The position numbers and the translations under genes are program-made. A stretch of 64,000 nucleotides of DNA from Cyanoderma ruficeps (Eukaryota > Chordata > Aves > Passeriformes > Timaliidae): contig VZDJ01007753.1 in the NCBI GenBank assembly GCA_008694505.1, positions 12,836,853 to 12,900,852 on the forward strand. Direction: 5' to 3'. The notes beneath the pieces were generated by a model. It was not told the origin of the DNA. It did no database searches and was given only the letters and a program-made list of their open reading frames with translations. Shown one piece after another: positions 27,239 to 39,556 of the stretch (positions within the stretch are counted from its first letter, which is position 1; the number at the start of each line of letters is the position of its first letter).

Positions 27239-30200
27239 CCTTCAACTTACAGCTTGATTTCTTCAACTTGGAGATCAGAAAATTCTCCCCTAGCCTTTTG
27301 TTAAATTACATTGCAGTAAATATGATGGAAATGTTCAGTGATGCCTATTGGCATCGGTTGTTCTGCTGTGAGTGCCTCCTCTAAAAACTTGTTCTAAGTC
27401 TGTAGGTGAAATTTTAATATATTTTGACTGACTACATCCCATAAAGAACCAATTCAGTGAAAAAGTGGCTACAGCTACAGAGGCAGTTCTTGCTTGGTTG
27501 AGACTAGACCATTTTTGTCATTTTTTGCTCTGACAAAATGCAATTCCTGTGTGCACAGGACACAAAAGGACTTAAGGTCCATCAAGTCTTTGCTATTGCT
27601 CATGGCCTTCTCAGAAAATCCTAAGAACAAACTACAGTTCTCTCAAGAATAAGAAAGACGAAAAAATTAGACTTCGTTATGTCCCAGTTTCCTCCCTACT
27701 TTGAAAACTCTTCGCCATGAAATGGCATTTCAGAATAAATTTTAGATAGTAGGTTAACAGCAGACTTTTGCTAATTAAATGAGTTACTATGTGAGAAATT
27801 GAATTCTGAATAATTTGTAACATCCAAACTTGCAAGACCCTTTCCAGGTTAAAGTTTCTTATATTAAATTTTAGTAATTATTGGCTTTCTTTTCCATACT
27901 GTTCTTAAAATGTCAGTATTTCAAGCATTTAATCAGACTATGAATCCTGTAAATTCTGTATCTGCTTAAAACTAATAGCAATTCCAGAAGCATTGTTGAA
28001 ACTTGTCTTAAGACCTATTGACTAACTTTATTTAATTGGGAAGTGGTCACTACTAGGAAAATCAGTTTAAAAACCACCAGCATGATAAAAATTGTAATAT
28101 AACTCAGAAGTCAGCTGCTGCTTTGTTTTGGTGGATGAAATTCAAACATGAACAATGTTTGTTAATCACTATTAAAAGAGTAAATATTTGTTAATGTTAC
28201 AATGGAGTATGTATGTCTGGGCAGAGCTGTCTGCATGAAAATAGTGCTGTCCTCTAATGATGGAAGCATTTTGAAACAGGTCAGGTCAAGTCTCATATAT
28301 TTGCAACCCAAGGAACTGGAGGACTCAAAAGAAAAAAAAACACAAGCTGCAAGTCAGAGGTAGTTCATGGTAATTGTCCTGCAGTTCAAGAGGTAATCTG
28401 GTTGCTTTGGGATTTCTACATGGTTTTGGATGTCAGTAAGGGCCATCAATTAAGCACAGAACACGCTTTGCAATTCTACTCTCTCCTCTGCAACAAAGAA
28501 CTCTAAAATGTGAGAGAAACACCAAGAAAATCCCCTGGCTTGCTATCTTTTTAGCAAATTGGTTGTTTAACCAGTAGCAGAAATAATGGGCCCTAGTGAC
28601 CTACAGAACTGTGTCCCTAGATTTTCCTCCTTTCTTCCACTGTGTCAGTAGCTCCAGATCAATTCCTCCTCCAGTTTTTACTTGCCTGGCTGCACAAAGG
28701 GCAACATGGTTTGCTGGGTTACTAGCTTGCAATTACATTTGTGCCCACTCTCTGCTGGGGACCTCCAGGCTCTCTCCCTGGCCAGCTCTTAAATGTGTCT
28801 CTCCTCACAACCACATGATCTTTGTTGCATAAGTAAACCAGATTTAAAAACCCAAAGCAGTCACTAAGTTGGAGGTTTCTGTTTGAAATTCTCCACTTTC
28901 AATTTTGGTCCTGTTGTGTCAAACACAGAAACATTACTGGTGCTCTATTTTGTCCCTTTCCAGTAACTTGTAGGGAAAATTACCACACTGTTTTAGATTT
29001 GGGCCATGTTGGGGATAATTCCAATAAGGTAAGCCCTCATTTCTGTCCTTCATAACACCCACAATGTGTGATTTGAGAAATGCTATTATGCTATCATTTA
29101 CATAAATAGGATTTCCTTCTCAAAGTCACCACAGTGCTAAAACACAAAGCAGGATTGTTGATCTATGAGACCGATAATTCTCTTGAAAACATCCCTTTTC
29201 TTTTACAGCACACCGTGTGTCACCTGGCCACATAGGTTGAGGAGAAATATTTATTAATATGTGTGGGAGATTGCAAGAATTTTATGTGTCTGCACACGGT
29301 AAGAAGAAGGCACAGACTATCAAAATGTGAGAGAATCTTTGTCTTTCACTTCTAATAGGATATGAAATATTAGCATCTGACGTGTTTCTCCAATTTCCTT
29401 ATATGAAGTAAAGATGACTCATTTCAGATTTCTATGTTAAGGTGTTTCTTAGGCTTTATTCCTTGGAGAGAACCAGTGTGTAGGCACTGGAACAATAGAC
29501 CAATATATATCAACTGCTCAAGGGTACTTGAACTTTCTTTGAGAAATTTGAGATAGCTCATCCCAAACCGACTTGTGCATGTTTAGGCAGAGATATGTAA
29601 AAATAGAAGATGTGAAATATTTTTTCCCTACCCAGTACTGACTATTAATTTAGTGATTCAGAGCTGACCTACTTGTGTCTGTACCATGTTCCCCCTCAAA
29701 AGAGCTCACTTGAATATGCTTTTTGCTTACAACTTTTGACTTCTTTCTTTTTTTAAATTTTTTCTGTATTTTATTAATGTCCCAGAGCTCTGTCAGGCTC
29801 CAATCACACTCCTGCTCTCTATTTTTTCTCTCAGTATACAATTGTACACCTGCATGGTGATAACAATTCTCTCACCAAAAGAAGCACTGTATAGAGAATA
29901 TTTCAAGGGACACTACACATTTATTTTGTACAACTGCTCTCCCCTCCTGTTTTATTTTACACTCTTTGATTCTGCCAGCCTTCCCTGATACTCATTTTTT
30001 GTACAGGTCAGTGTGTTTTATTAAAAAGAAAATACATTTCCATTTTCAGAGAACTTACTGAGTTCCTCTTTACCATCCAGAAGCAGGGAGCAGCCAAAGA
30101 AGGAAATTACTGACCTGTTTTGTAGATGAAACACAGTAGTTTATAAGTTAACCAACAGGGTCTTCTAAGGACTGATGTAGCAGCAAGAATTAAATTTGTA

Positions 30201-32211
30201 TTGCCCAAGATAAGTTTATGTAGATGATTGAATCATATTTTAAGAGGTTAAGGGCTTTGGCTCTAAAAGCTTTTTGTACCAGAACTATTGCCTTAAGCTT
30301 TATTTTTAACTTAGTATTCTTTTTGTCTCAAAGCAAAAAAGGTTGCAAGTCCTTTGTGCATCCTTCTTACTTTTCTGTTTGGTGATGGCATGAAAATTTC
30401 TTCCTGCAGCTGACAACTCATAAAGTTGTTTCTTTGACTAGTCAGCCTTTGGCTTGAAATGCTCAAGAATTAAGCCAAACAGGAACTTCCTGTTTACACA
30501 CCAAAAGTTTTTCCCCTTGTCTCTAACAAGCTGGTATTTCAATTGTCACAAGACTTTTCCCCTAACTGGTTTTGTTCTTCCAGGAGTACATAATTCATCC
30601 TTCTAGATGTCCGCAATTATATTATTTTTCCTCTTAAAAGAAGGAAGTTTTTACATTCTAATGAGCTATTTCAAATGGAGAAAGCAATCATCTGTGTGCT
30701 TCCAAAATCTAAAATGTGATCTGTTCTGCCCATCATGGTTTCATGACTCATTGGCCAAAGAATGGCAATTATAGGACACCACATGCTCATGATCCTTTAC
30801 ATCTGCCAGAAGGATTCCATTCTTTTGGACATGTTCCCAATTCTGTATGGACAAGGCCAACAGCATTGTTCTGCAAGAATGATACTGTGTTTTTCATTGT
30901 GCATTACCAAGTAGTCATCAAAAGCAATTATGAACTTAACTCACAGTGCTTTCCCAACAATTTTAGTCAGCTCATCTTCTATGGTGGCATTCATTGTACA
31001 TTACCTATCCTAGTTTTCTGACATTTACACAAGAGAGAAAAAAAAGACTAGCTATACATACCTGGAGGCAGAATACAAAGCTCTGTTTCTCAAAGCACAC
31101 ATGAAATGCAGCTCTGCAATATCTGAGAAAGAAACTCTCACCAAATAAATCCATTGGTTGAGTTGCCTTCTTTCTTTATAGTTTGTACCCTTCTCTCAGT
31201 TTGAGGATTGTTATCACAGTTGGAAACTGTTAGTTTCAGAAAGTAGGACAAAGAGGTAAAGTCCCTTTTCATGTTTTTCCTCTCAAGCTGTTTTTTACTT
31301 TCTTGTTTTGTGATATATGGTGCTGTATCACTGATCAGCTGGACTTTTCTCTTAGATGGAATGAGAAAAACAACTAAGAAAGCAGCAATAAGTAATACTC
31401 CATTTTCCAATGAAGAATTACATTTCACTGGATTGGAAATCAAGAACCAGAAACATAACATACTGCACAAATCCTACTATAAATCCATTTACAACTTTGG
31501 TAAAAGATGCCTTTGAAAACTCTTCCCTAAAGGACTAGTCTCTTACAAAGAGGAATAAAAGGGGAAGATGGCAAAAGAGAAATAAAAGGAGACAATGTGA
31601 GGTCTCAGAGTTACTCTTTATTAAACTTCATGTTGAAACCAAACTGAGAATTGGCAAAGCTTCCAGGAAAATTTAGCAGAGAAACAGCTTGCAGTAATCT
31701 ACCAACCAGGGTTACTATGGCAATTGCAGTACACTGTGAAATTTAGTAGATATAATTTTCCATGATTCACCATATATTTTTAGCTATTTTTCTTTTTGTT
31801 CTCTCAGGCTGATTTCCCTTCCAAAGAAAAAGAAGGACTGAGTGGTTAGGTCATGCCCTCAGAAAAGATAGAAAGGTGTCAGTTGATGCTTAAGTGAAGC
31901 TCTTATGTTCTAGCCTCAAATGATCAACTGTCCTAAGGAAATCTTGGAATCTCAACTCCTATCCCATTCTTCTTGAAAATTTAAGACTTCTGTTCCCTGT
32001 TTCTTGAAATCCTGCCATCCCTTGTTCACCTTAATTTACTTCTCTAATGATTGTTCCTGCTAGTTCACAGTCTGAATCACATGAATAATTTTTCTCCTTT
32101 CCTTTTTTTTTCCAGCTATTATCCAAAACTCTTCTTTTCTAGAATACCACCTCTTTTCATTGTTGCATGTTTTCATCTCAGGGTCTCAAAAATCTCCCAT
32201 GTCCTCCCAAT
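27239..32211. other. Non-coding, AT-rich; no gene seen
   Basis: There are only short frames and no recognisable repeat or RNA gene; the composition is uniform. Confidence 0.6.
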
Positions 32212-32549
32212 ACAATTGCACATCACCCGCTGACTGATGCCCAGCCCACCCCTGAGCATCAATCTGCGGGCAACCCCAGGCAACTTCCCTCAGTTTATAT
32301 ACTGAGTATGACATTCCATGGTGCAGAATCTTCCTTACTGCAGGTCAACTGCTCTCTCCCAGCTACTTGTGCAGCTCCTTACCCACAGAGCCTGGGAAAC
32401 CAAAAAATCCCTGCCTCAGGGTAAGCACTACTCAACAACAACTAAAGGATTGGTGTGTTATCAACATTATTCTCATATGAAATCCAAAACACAGCACTGC
32501 ACCAGCTACCAGGAAGAAAATTATCTCTACCCCAGCTGAAACCACGACA
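32212..32549 (-). mobile_element. Partial LTR, same family as 10408-10992
   Basis: The right edge matches the U3 start of the family (minus strand TGTCGTGGTTTCAGCTGGGG, ending at 32549), followed by the CTACCAGGAAGAAAATTATC block and a TATA-like AGTATATAAA on the minus strand at 32294-32303. The copy stops near the middle of the LTR at about 32212, so the R/U5 half is missing. The two copies are diverged from each other, consistent with separate insertions. Confidence 0.75.
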
Positions 32550-33009
32550 CACCTTACATGTCAGCATCCAAGTACATTTAGGCAAATAGAAAACTACACA
32601 GAATCCTAGGCAATCACCAGAATATGCTCATGCTGTTATTACTTGACCTTCCTTACTCTTCACCTCTGACCAATTGTTAGTTGAATTCATTTTTGGATTG
32701 TCAGTCTGCATTGTCAAAAGGGCTTTGCAGAATCCCAGAAGACAATGCGTATGTCTCAAACACTGATAGCTGGATGACTGTGGAGACAACCAAGGATCAC
32801 TGGCAAAACAGACAAGGACTGTTGGCAATAGCCGGGGGTTGTTGGTAATAACATGCTGTGATTGGAGAAGGGGCCATGCGGAAGTAGGGTAGCAATTTCT
32901 GCGACAAAAGTCTTTGTTCTTGTTACTGGAGATAAGCACAGCACAGTACAGCACAAGCACAGGAATGAGGCTGAGAAGTTAGAATGGACTGGGGGGGTGG
33001 GGGGGTCAA
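32550..33009. other. Between two LTRs; possible ERV internal remnant
   Basis: About 460 bases lie between a minus-strand LTR fragment and a probable plus-strand LTR. No retroviral domain is recognised. The G7-T-G7 tract at 32991-33005 is notable. If the right LTR is real, part of this could be degraded internal sequence upstream of a 3' LTR. Confidence 0.35.
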
Positions 33010-33226
33010 GACCACCAAAGATTTTTGAAGCCCTCTGACCCATTTCCAGAAAGGTCTGAAAGAATGATCTGTGCATGATAACTAATTTGAAGAGAAAGCA
33101 ATAAACCTGTCTTCAGAGTGGGAAAAACTTATCCACAAAATGGTAACCTCACCAAGCCTGGGTGCACACCCCAGTATGCTGGACATCCCATCAGCTGGAC
33201 TGATACTGGAACCAGGACTGGTGATC

Positions 33227-33294
33227 TTCCTTTCTTTCTTTCTTTCTTTCTCTCCTTTCTTTCCTCCTTTCCTTCTCTTTTCCCTTTCATCTTA
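33227..33294 (+). repeat. Pyrimidine (CTTT/CCTTT) microsatellite
   Basis: A tract of CTTT units degrades into mixed CCTTT/CTCTTT over nearly 70 bases. It is all pyrimidine on the plus strand except at the edges and may form non-B DNA. Confidence 0.9.
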
Positions 33295-33349
33295 CCCTTA
33301 TGCAAAACCCACTGCCATGTGCTTAAGTAGCAGGTCAGGGACTAACATC

Positions 33350-33374
33350 AGGGTTAGGGTTAGGGTTAGGTTAG
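33350..33374 (+). repeat. Interstitial telomere-like repeat
   Basis: Three GGGTTA units plus a shortened GGTTAG unit form a clear vertebrate telomere motif of about 24 bases, inside the probable LTR at 33010-33700 and 55 bases from the pyrimidine microsatellite. It is too short to be a fused telomere. Confidence 0.85.
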
Positions 33375-33722
33375 ACTCTTTAACTTTTGTTGTTCCTTTT
33401 GACCATGAGCAACTACAAATCTTGGGTGCTCCCTTACCCTTAAGGGTGGAACATCGTAGCCTCTAAGTGTTTCAAGACTGGGATTGTGTGCCTGCTGTAC
33501 TGCTGTATATAAACAGCTCTGTGAATTTTGCAAGGAAGGTGTAAATAGAAGGAGCGGCAAAAATGCTGAAAAAGAGCAATTCTTTAAGCCAGTCAAGACT
33601 GGAGAGGTTTACAAGGATCTCTGTTGGACTTTAATAAAGGACCAGAACCTGGATACCCACCATTCTCAGCTCCTACATATTATAGTTTTAGCCGCTAGTA
33701 ACAGCATACATAAATTTAAAAA

Positions 33723-33723
33723 N
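33723..33723. other. Ambiguous base (N)
   Basis: A single unresolved base in an A-rich stretch just right of the probable LTR. Confidence 0.99.
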
Positions 33724-33848
33724 CCACAAAACAACACATTAAAGATAAGAAAATATTGCTAGAAATAAGAGTTAAAACCAACCCAAAAATCATTTACTAC
33801 AGCACAGTATATTTGTATATTCAAACTTCCTGCTGCAAGATGCAGAAA

Positions 33849-33916
33849 AAGGCAGTGTTTAAATGTATGAGTTTAAGTATGTTTAAGGCAGTGTTTAAGT
33901 ATGTTTAAACATACTT
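33849..33916. repeat. Local tandem duplication ending in a 20-bp palindrome
   Basis: The 14-mer AAGGCAGTGTTTAA occurs at 33849-33862 and 33885-33898, and TTTAAGTATGTTTAA at 33872-33886 and 33894-33908. The last copy extends into the perfect palindrome AAGTATGTTTAAACATACTT at 33897-33916. Confidence 0.9.
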
Positions 33917-36900
33917 GTTTATGTATATTCATGAGTATTTAAAAGGACCACGGTACTTTTTCTCAAGGCACAGCTGATCAGTAGCTGGGGCTGTGGTGCA
34001 GTGTTATATAATGCAACTTTATGACTTTGTAAGACGTCATTTTCCTTTCCCGTATTTATGGGTTTCCTTTTTTCTCTGTTCAGAAAGCAGAGTATTTCAA
34101 AGAAATATTTGCTTTGTAGGGGTTTTTTACACCTTGTAGGACATACTAGATGCAATCCCAGTATAAAATATAGCAATTCTGATTGTCTTCTGTCACAGAG
34201 GATAGTAGACTAAAAATATCCTCATCTGTTCCGTGGCAACAACCCTGTGTTCCTGAAATGATGTATTTCTTTCTCTGAACATCCATGAGCCCTCGCACGA
34301 GGAGAAGTCAAAGGAAAATCTTCTCAGTTCTTAGCAGCTCTTGAAAAATGCTGCATCCTTCAGAATTTCCTGATTTTAGACAGGTGGTTAATGCAAAGAA
34401 TGAACAGTCCTGGGGCTCCTCTGTAGCATCAGCAGACCCTCATGGTGCAGCAGGCCCAGCTCATGCAGTGTCTGCTGTGCTCCAGTGGGGCAGGTGACAC
34501 CCAGGGTGGGAGCTCTTGTCCAGCCCCAGCACAGCTGCCCTGCTGCAGGCACTGGGCCTCTGCTGAGAGCCCAGCACCATCCTTGCAAGAAAATGGAGCC
34601 AGGAGTAAATTAAACAGTAACTCATCTGTGTCATTATAGCTGTTCATGATTCTCAGCGTCTGTTCAGTTTTGGAGAGATTTAGAACAATCACAAGAGTAC
34701 TGCTGATGTAATTTTTGAACAGCCTTTTCCATGCATCCCATTCTGCCAAATTAATGTCTGGCATCTCTTACAGCCAAGACATTCAAGACTTTGATTTCCC
34801 ACCATGCTGTATGTTTTTCTGGCACAACCCTAATTCGTATTTCCTCTTTAAGGTAACTTGGACTGCTGCCTGTGGACTGTAAGTTCTTTTTTTGGTGTCG
34901 TTGTAAAGATGTTCAAATTGTTCCATGGCTAAAATAATTAAGCCCTTTTTTGTAAATGTTACATTTGTAATTAAATACCAATATTCTATGCCAATATCCT
35001 GTTCTTACAGTTACCACACAGCACCTTCTGCTATGAAGCTAGGACTTCTAGGCAGAAATCCCCAGGTTTTACCAGAGGAAAACATTCCAGAACTAAAAGA
35101 AAATGTGAAATGTTCTAAAAAAGAAGGAGTCTGAACTGTTCTGCCTATTCTGCATGGCTTGCCAAATACAATAATGGTATGTATCATACTTAGTATTGCA
35201 GTTTCCAAACTGTATTCCCTGCACTATCCAGCAGATGATGCTAATGTATTACAAAATGTTCTCTGTTCAATTTTTGTCAGAGGAAAGATGTCCAACGACA
35301 AGATGTAGTCCTGTCACATGCCAGGCATTTTAAAAATTTTTCAATTGTCCTTTTTAATTCTTCTATTCTCTAAAATGTGGGGGGCTCTGTGTCAGGATAA
35401 GTTGTTTTTTGAAAAATTTTTGTTACTAAAGGTTCACCTTTTCAAGTAGCAACCTACCAATCTTTCATAACTCTCTGACATTCCAGTGTGTTTGATATAT
35501 GCTTGACCATTTTCAGAAGTCCCTTGGCTATATTTTTCTTCTTTTTACTCATTTTTTGTGACATACAGCATAAGGTTTTCTGCTGTGTCAAGCATTTACT
35601 CCTAGTTTCAGACTGCAGTAAACAAGTGAAGTCAAATCCTTGCACTAAAGAGACAAAAACTAGAAGGGGAAATATATCATTTGTGTATATGAATGAGAAA
35701 GGCAGAACTGAGCTTCCATGAATCTTCCAAGATACTCAGCTTTCTAATCTAAAACCATACTTTAATTATAGACTATGAAAGGAAGCTTTATAATCACCTC
35801 TACTTTGTGATGTATTCTGATTTTCTTACTCAGTGAGACTTGCTCCTAATTTCACAAAAAGCCTCCACAGATCCATTTGGAACTACTTGCAGAATGAAAA
35901 TGCTACTAATCATATATATCAGATCCCAAGATTTTTCAGAGTGACAATGCTTGTGTAGCATTTATAGATATTGTTTACATTTTGCTGCTAAAAGGAACAT
36001 AGGGTGTAAAGAACAGGTTTTCTAAGGTGGTTGCAGGGGAAAAAAAATTTGAATTTTCTCTGTATGCTCAGTCTTGACCTCATTCTCTAAAGTGGTGGGA
36101 TTGTAGCCAGCCCTCTCCAGAAGCTAGGCACTAGTGACTAGCAGACCAGCACTTGTGGCCCTTCCAGCCATTGTATCCCGTTACCTGCCTGCTGAATTGC
36201 TGCACTACAAGAAGATGGGCCAAGAAGACCACATCTCAACTTCTGAGGAGAAAATAAAAAACAGAAGAGAGGAAATTGAGCTGTCTTTCTTTGGCCTTAA
36301 CTTCTTTTTCCGTCTCTTTCTTTTTTTAATTCTGCTCCTTTGGGAAAAGTATGGGCCCCTGAGGAGAAGGAAAAAGAACCATCTTGCTTCCTGCGGTGCA
36401 GAAGGCTGATGTCGGTCCTTTCCAGACTGTGAGTCTGAGACTAATTAGACCATTTGGCTTTTCTTATACTTTTTTCCCCACAGGAGGGCTGAGTTATATG
36501 AGAAAGTTGAAGCTTCTAGTGTCACTCTGCAGCAGGCTCAAGGACAGGCAAAACCCATTACTGATAATTGTATTGCAAGAGTTTGGCAGCATAGAGGAGA
36601 TCTAAGAATAGGCTGCCCAACAATCATCTGGGGCATGAAGTAGACAGGATATTCAAGGTGTAGACCTTAGGGCTTTTGTGTCTTAGGCTACCAACTGGGG
36701 GAAAAGTTGTTACAAGTAAATCAGCACAAAACCCTTCATTAGAAGCCTATTTAGTCCTGTAAATCATAAGGGCATAATTGTGTGGTTGGTTGTTGTGTAG
36801 TCATTAAAGCGAAGGAAAACATGAAATCAGTGGGTGGACAAATAGAACAAACACCACACAGGAGTCACACGAGCTTTTTCTGTTTCCCTGGCATCAGTCA

Positions 36901-39467
36901 CCAATAAACACACTTTCAGCACCATGTGTAAGGAGAAGAGGAGGAAGTTAGAGAGGAAAAGGGAAAGAATAACACTTCAGCCAATAACACTTCCTTTCCC
37001 CTGAAGAAGGACCACTTGCTTGGCCAGAAACCTGCCTAAAATCCAGTTTTGAGATGTGTGAGTCCTGAACTTCACGCAAGTGTAGCAAAGATACTATACT
37101 AATGCTAGAGGTAAACCACTGAAGTACACAAGTGTTGAACACTTATCTCTAACCATCTATGCAAGGTCCTATCACAATGTCCTGTTAGGTAGAGAGCTGG
37201 AGGGCTTAATAGAAGTGTTTGCATTCTGTGGTTCGGTGATTGCCTCTGTGAAGCAAGAGATGTAAAAAACATTTCATTGAAGTCTGAAAGGAAGGGGAAT
37301 GAGAAAACACAGAGGGAGGTTGCCTTCAGCCATAGAACTGGGGAGAAAAATATTAACTAACTGGATGTGTTTTCTTTTAATTTGAATTTTGATACACCTA
37401 CACCCTGGAGAGGGGCAGACTTTTTTGTGTAACTGACAGGGATTTTAACATAGAAGTACGGCTGGATGATGGGAAAGAAGCTGCTGGCTGCTGTAGCTTA
37501 GCTTGATAGAATTCATCAAGGATGGCTTTGCTTCCTGTGATGAGTAGGCACAGGAGACATTTGATTGCTGCTGTGGGGACTGTTTTTAATTCACTGAATA
37601 CATTTGGGTTAAGAGGATGAGCTTTATGGGCCATCATGTTAATGTAACAAATTAACATAATTTGGAACAATAATTTGAAGTATTAGAGGGGAGGTAGGTT
37701 TAGAGTATGTTGATCATCAGGAAGAAATGTTGTAGTCAGCCTCCATGAAGTTGTGGTCAAAGTAATATGCATAGCTTTGCATGTGCACTGCATTGGATGC
37801 ATTAAGCTGGGTATTTTTTAGTTTAGTAGAACAATTTTGCGTTAAAATGATGATGCATCCAAAAAAGGTAGATAGTAGGAAATTAAATTAATTTCCAAAT
37901 TAGCAGGAGTGGAGATATCCAAGAGGTGTTATCTAGAATGGCCATAATGTGGAAGGATTTTCTTTCAAGGTATTAGTTATTTCTTTAGGAGAAACTGAAT
38001 TTTTACTGAGAAAAAGGTTTGCAAGGCTTACATTCAATATTAAGTACTTAGCATTCCAAAGGAATACCAGGTTCCTTGTCACTTTGAACAGTACACAATG
38101 AAAGAACAAAAACTTTAATTTCTATCACTTGCTTTTGTATGCAATCTCTGCATGCTTAAATTACTTAACAAATTATACAGCTAGCAATCCAAGACTGCAT
38201 GATTCACTCATGAGATTTCAGAGGGATTGGAGCATAGTGGATAAGAAGTTACACATCAGAATGTGAACATTTGGGATCTCAAGAAGAACTGTAAATTTTC
38301 TAAACAGCTTAATGCAAGGAAAGAGAATTTGCAGAGTTAGAAACTACCAAATAGTGGAAATCTGATCAAATTTACTTTTCCTATAGAGAAGCAGGGAATG
38401 GGGGCAGAGCTGCAAAGAAAGTAGGGCATGATGAGAATTTCTGTCCAGGTACATATGGTATTTAGAAGAAAATGGAATACAGTTTTCTACATCAATATTT
38501 CTGCTTCAAGGAGTAACAAGAAAAGAAAATTACTCATATTGTAATGAATTGAATGTGTATTAGATTCAAACTATAATTTTAATTAGAGACATGAGTATCA
38601 GGAAAATATTTTTATTCAAACAGCAAAGCTCATTGTTTGCAGACAAAGGACCTGGCACAGATGCAAAGACAAAAACACCTTCTTCTGTCTGTTGAGTTAT
38701 ATATGTATAACTTAACACAGATGGCAGTTGGGTAGGCAATCTTTTGAAGGAAAAATACTTTTGAGTGATAAAACCAACTTGGAGCCATCTTCCATAGCAC
38801 CTGTCTCAAGAGTGACAGGGAAGGTGGTTTCCAAATGTAGAAATTGTCTTCAAAATATATGCTGTTCATTTTTTTTTCTAATGAGTTGACACTACTGCTC
38901 TCTGATCACTGATGCTTTTCAGAAACATACATGTAGTAAACAACTTGGACTTTCTTATGAAGATCTGGGCTTCAATCAAAGTTGGCTTTAACAGGGAATG
39001 AAAATAGGAGGCTGCTATTTTCCAGCACTGTTTGAAATAAAAAATAGTGAAGAAATCATCACTCAAGAAATGAGACTTTATGGCTGTGTTCTGTTGAGTG
39101 GGCAGGGTAGTGTAGATGGGTGATTTATTGCAGACACTTCTGTTGTGTCATAATTCACTCAAAATAATGTGACTTATCACACATGCAGACTGGTAGCTTA
39201 TTTCAACAGACAGTGTTAAGTGCTAAATTGAGAACCATGGAAGTGAAAAAGGCTATCTTGAAGAGCTGGGGTGTTTATATATGATTATTGGCCTGTGCTC
39301 AGATTTAGAGAAAGGGGGATTTTACTGACATTTAAGACAGCTGAAGGAACTACTTAAGCACAGCCAGGTTTGTATAGGCTCTGTGAAGAGACCTAACACG
39401 GTGTTTGCAGCAGGCCGTGCAAGTGCTTGAGGATGCTGGTTGACAAATATTTCTTCTACTTCCTTAG

Positions 39468-39556
39468 GCTGTCCTTGCCCATATCCAGTTTCTAACAAAT
39501 GTCAGGGCAATAGTTTGTGGAAATGTGCAATGAACAGGACCAGGAACCTCATCCAG
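39468..39556 (+). other. Exon-like segment in gene desert
   Basis: An 89-base segment has an acceptor (tttcttctacttccttag ending at 39467) and a donor (CCAG|GTGATG at 39557). One frame is open through it and beyond, inside a 138-codon open frame with several cysteines but no recognised domain. It could be an exon of an unannotated long non-coding RNA or a chance pair of splice-like motifs. Confidence 0.12.

Larger units (their letters stand above)
33010..33700 (+). mobile_element. Probable LTR with TATA box and polyadenylation signal
   Basis: The right half has the order expected of an LTR: a TATA box TATATAAA at 33506-33513, then about 120 bases, then AATAAA at 33633-33638 and a short U5-like tail (GGATACCCACCATTCTCAGC). 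The would-be U3 contains a CTTT/CCTTT tract and a TTAGGG run. A GGGGGGGTGGGGGGG tract just upstream at 32991-33005 could be part of an old polypurine tract. Exact ends and target-site duplications are not visible, and no internal genes are recognised. A non-LTR promoter-like sequence is the alternative. Confidence 0.45.

Noticed and set aside
33350..33374. Telomere-like run considered as a chromosome end or fusion point
   Set aside because: Fewer than four units in one orientation, inside ordinary interspersed-repeat sequence; far too short.
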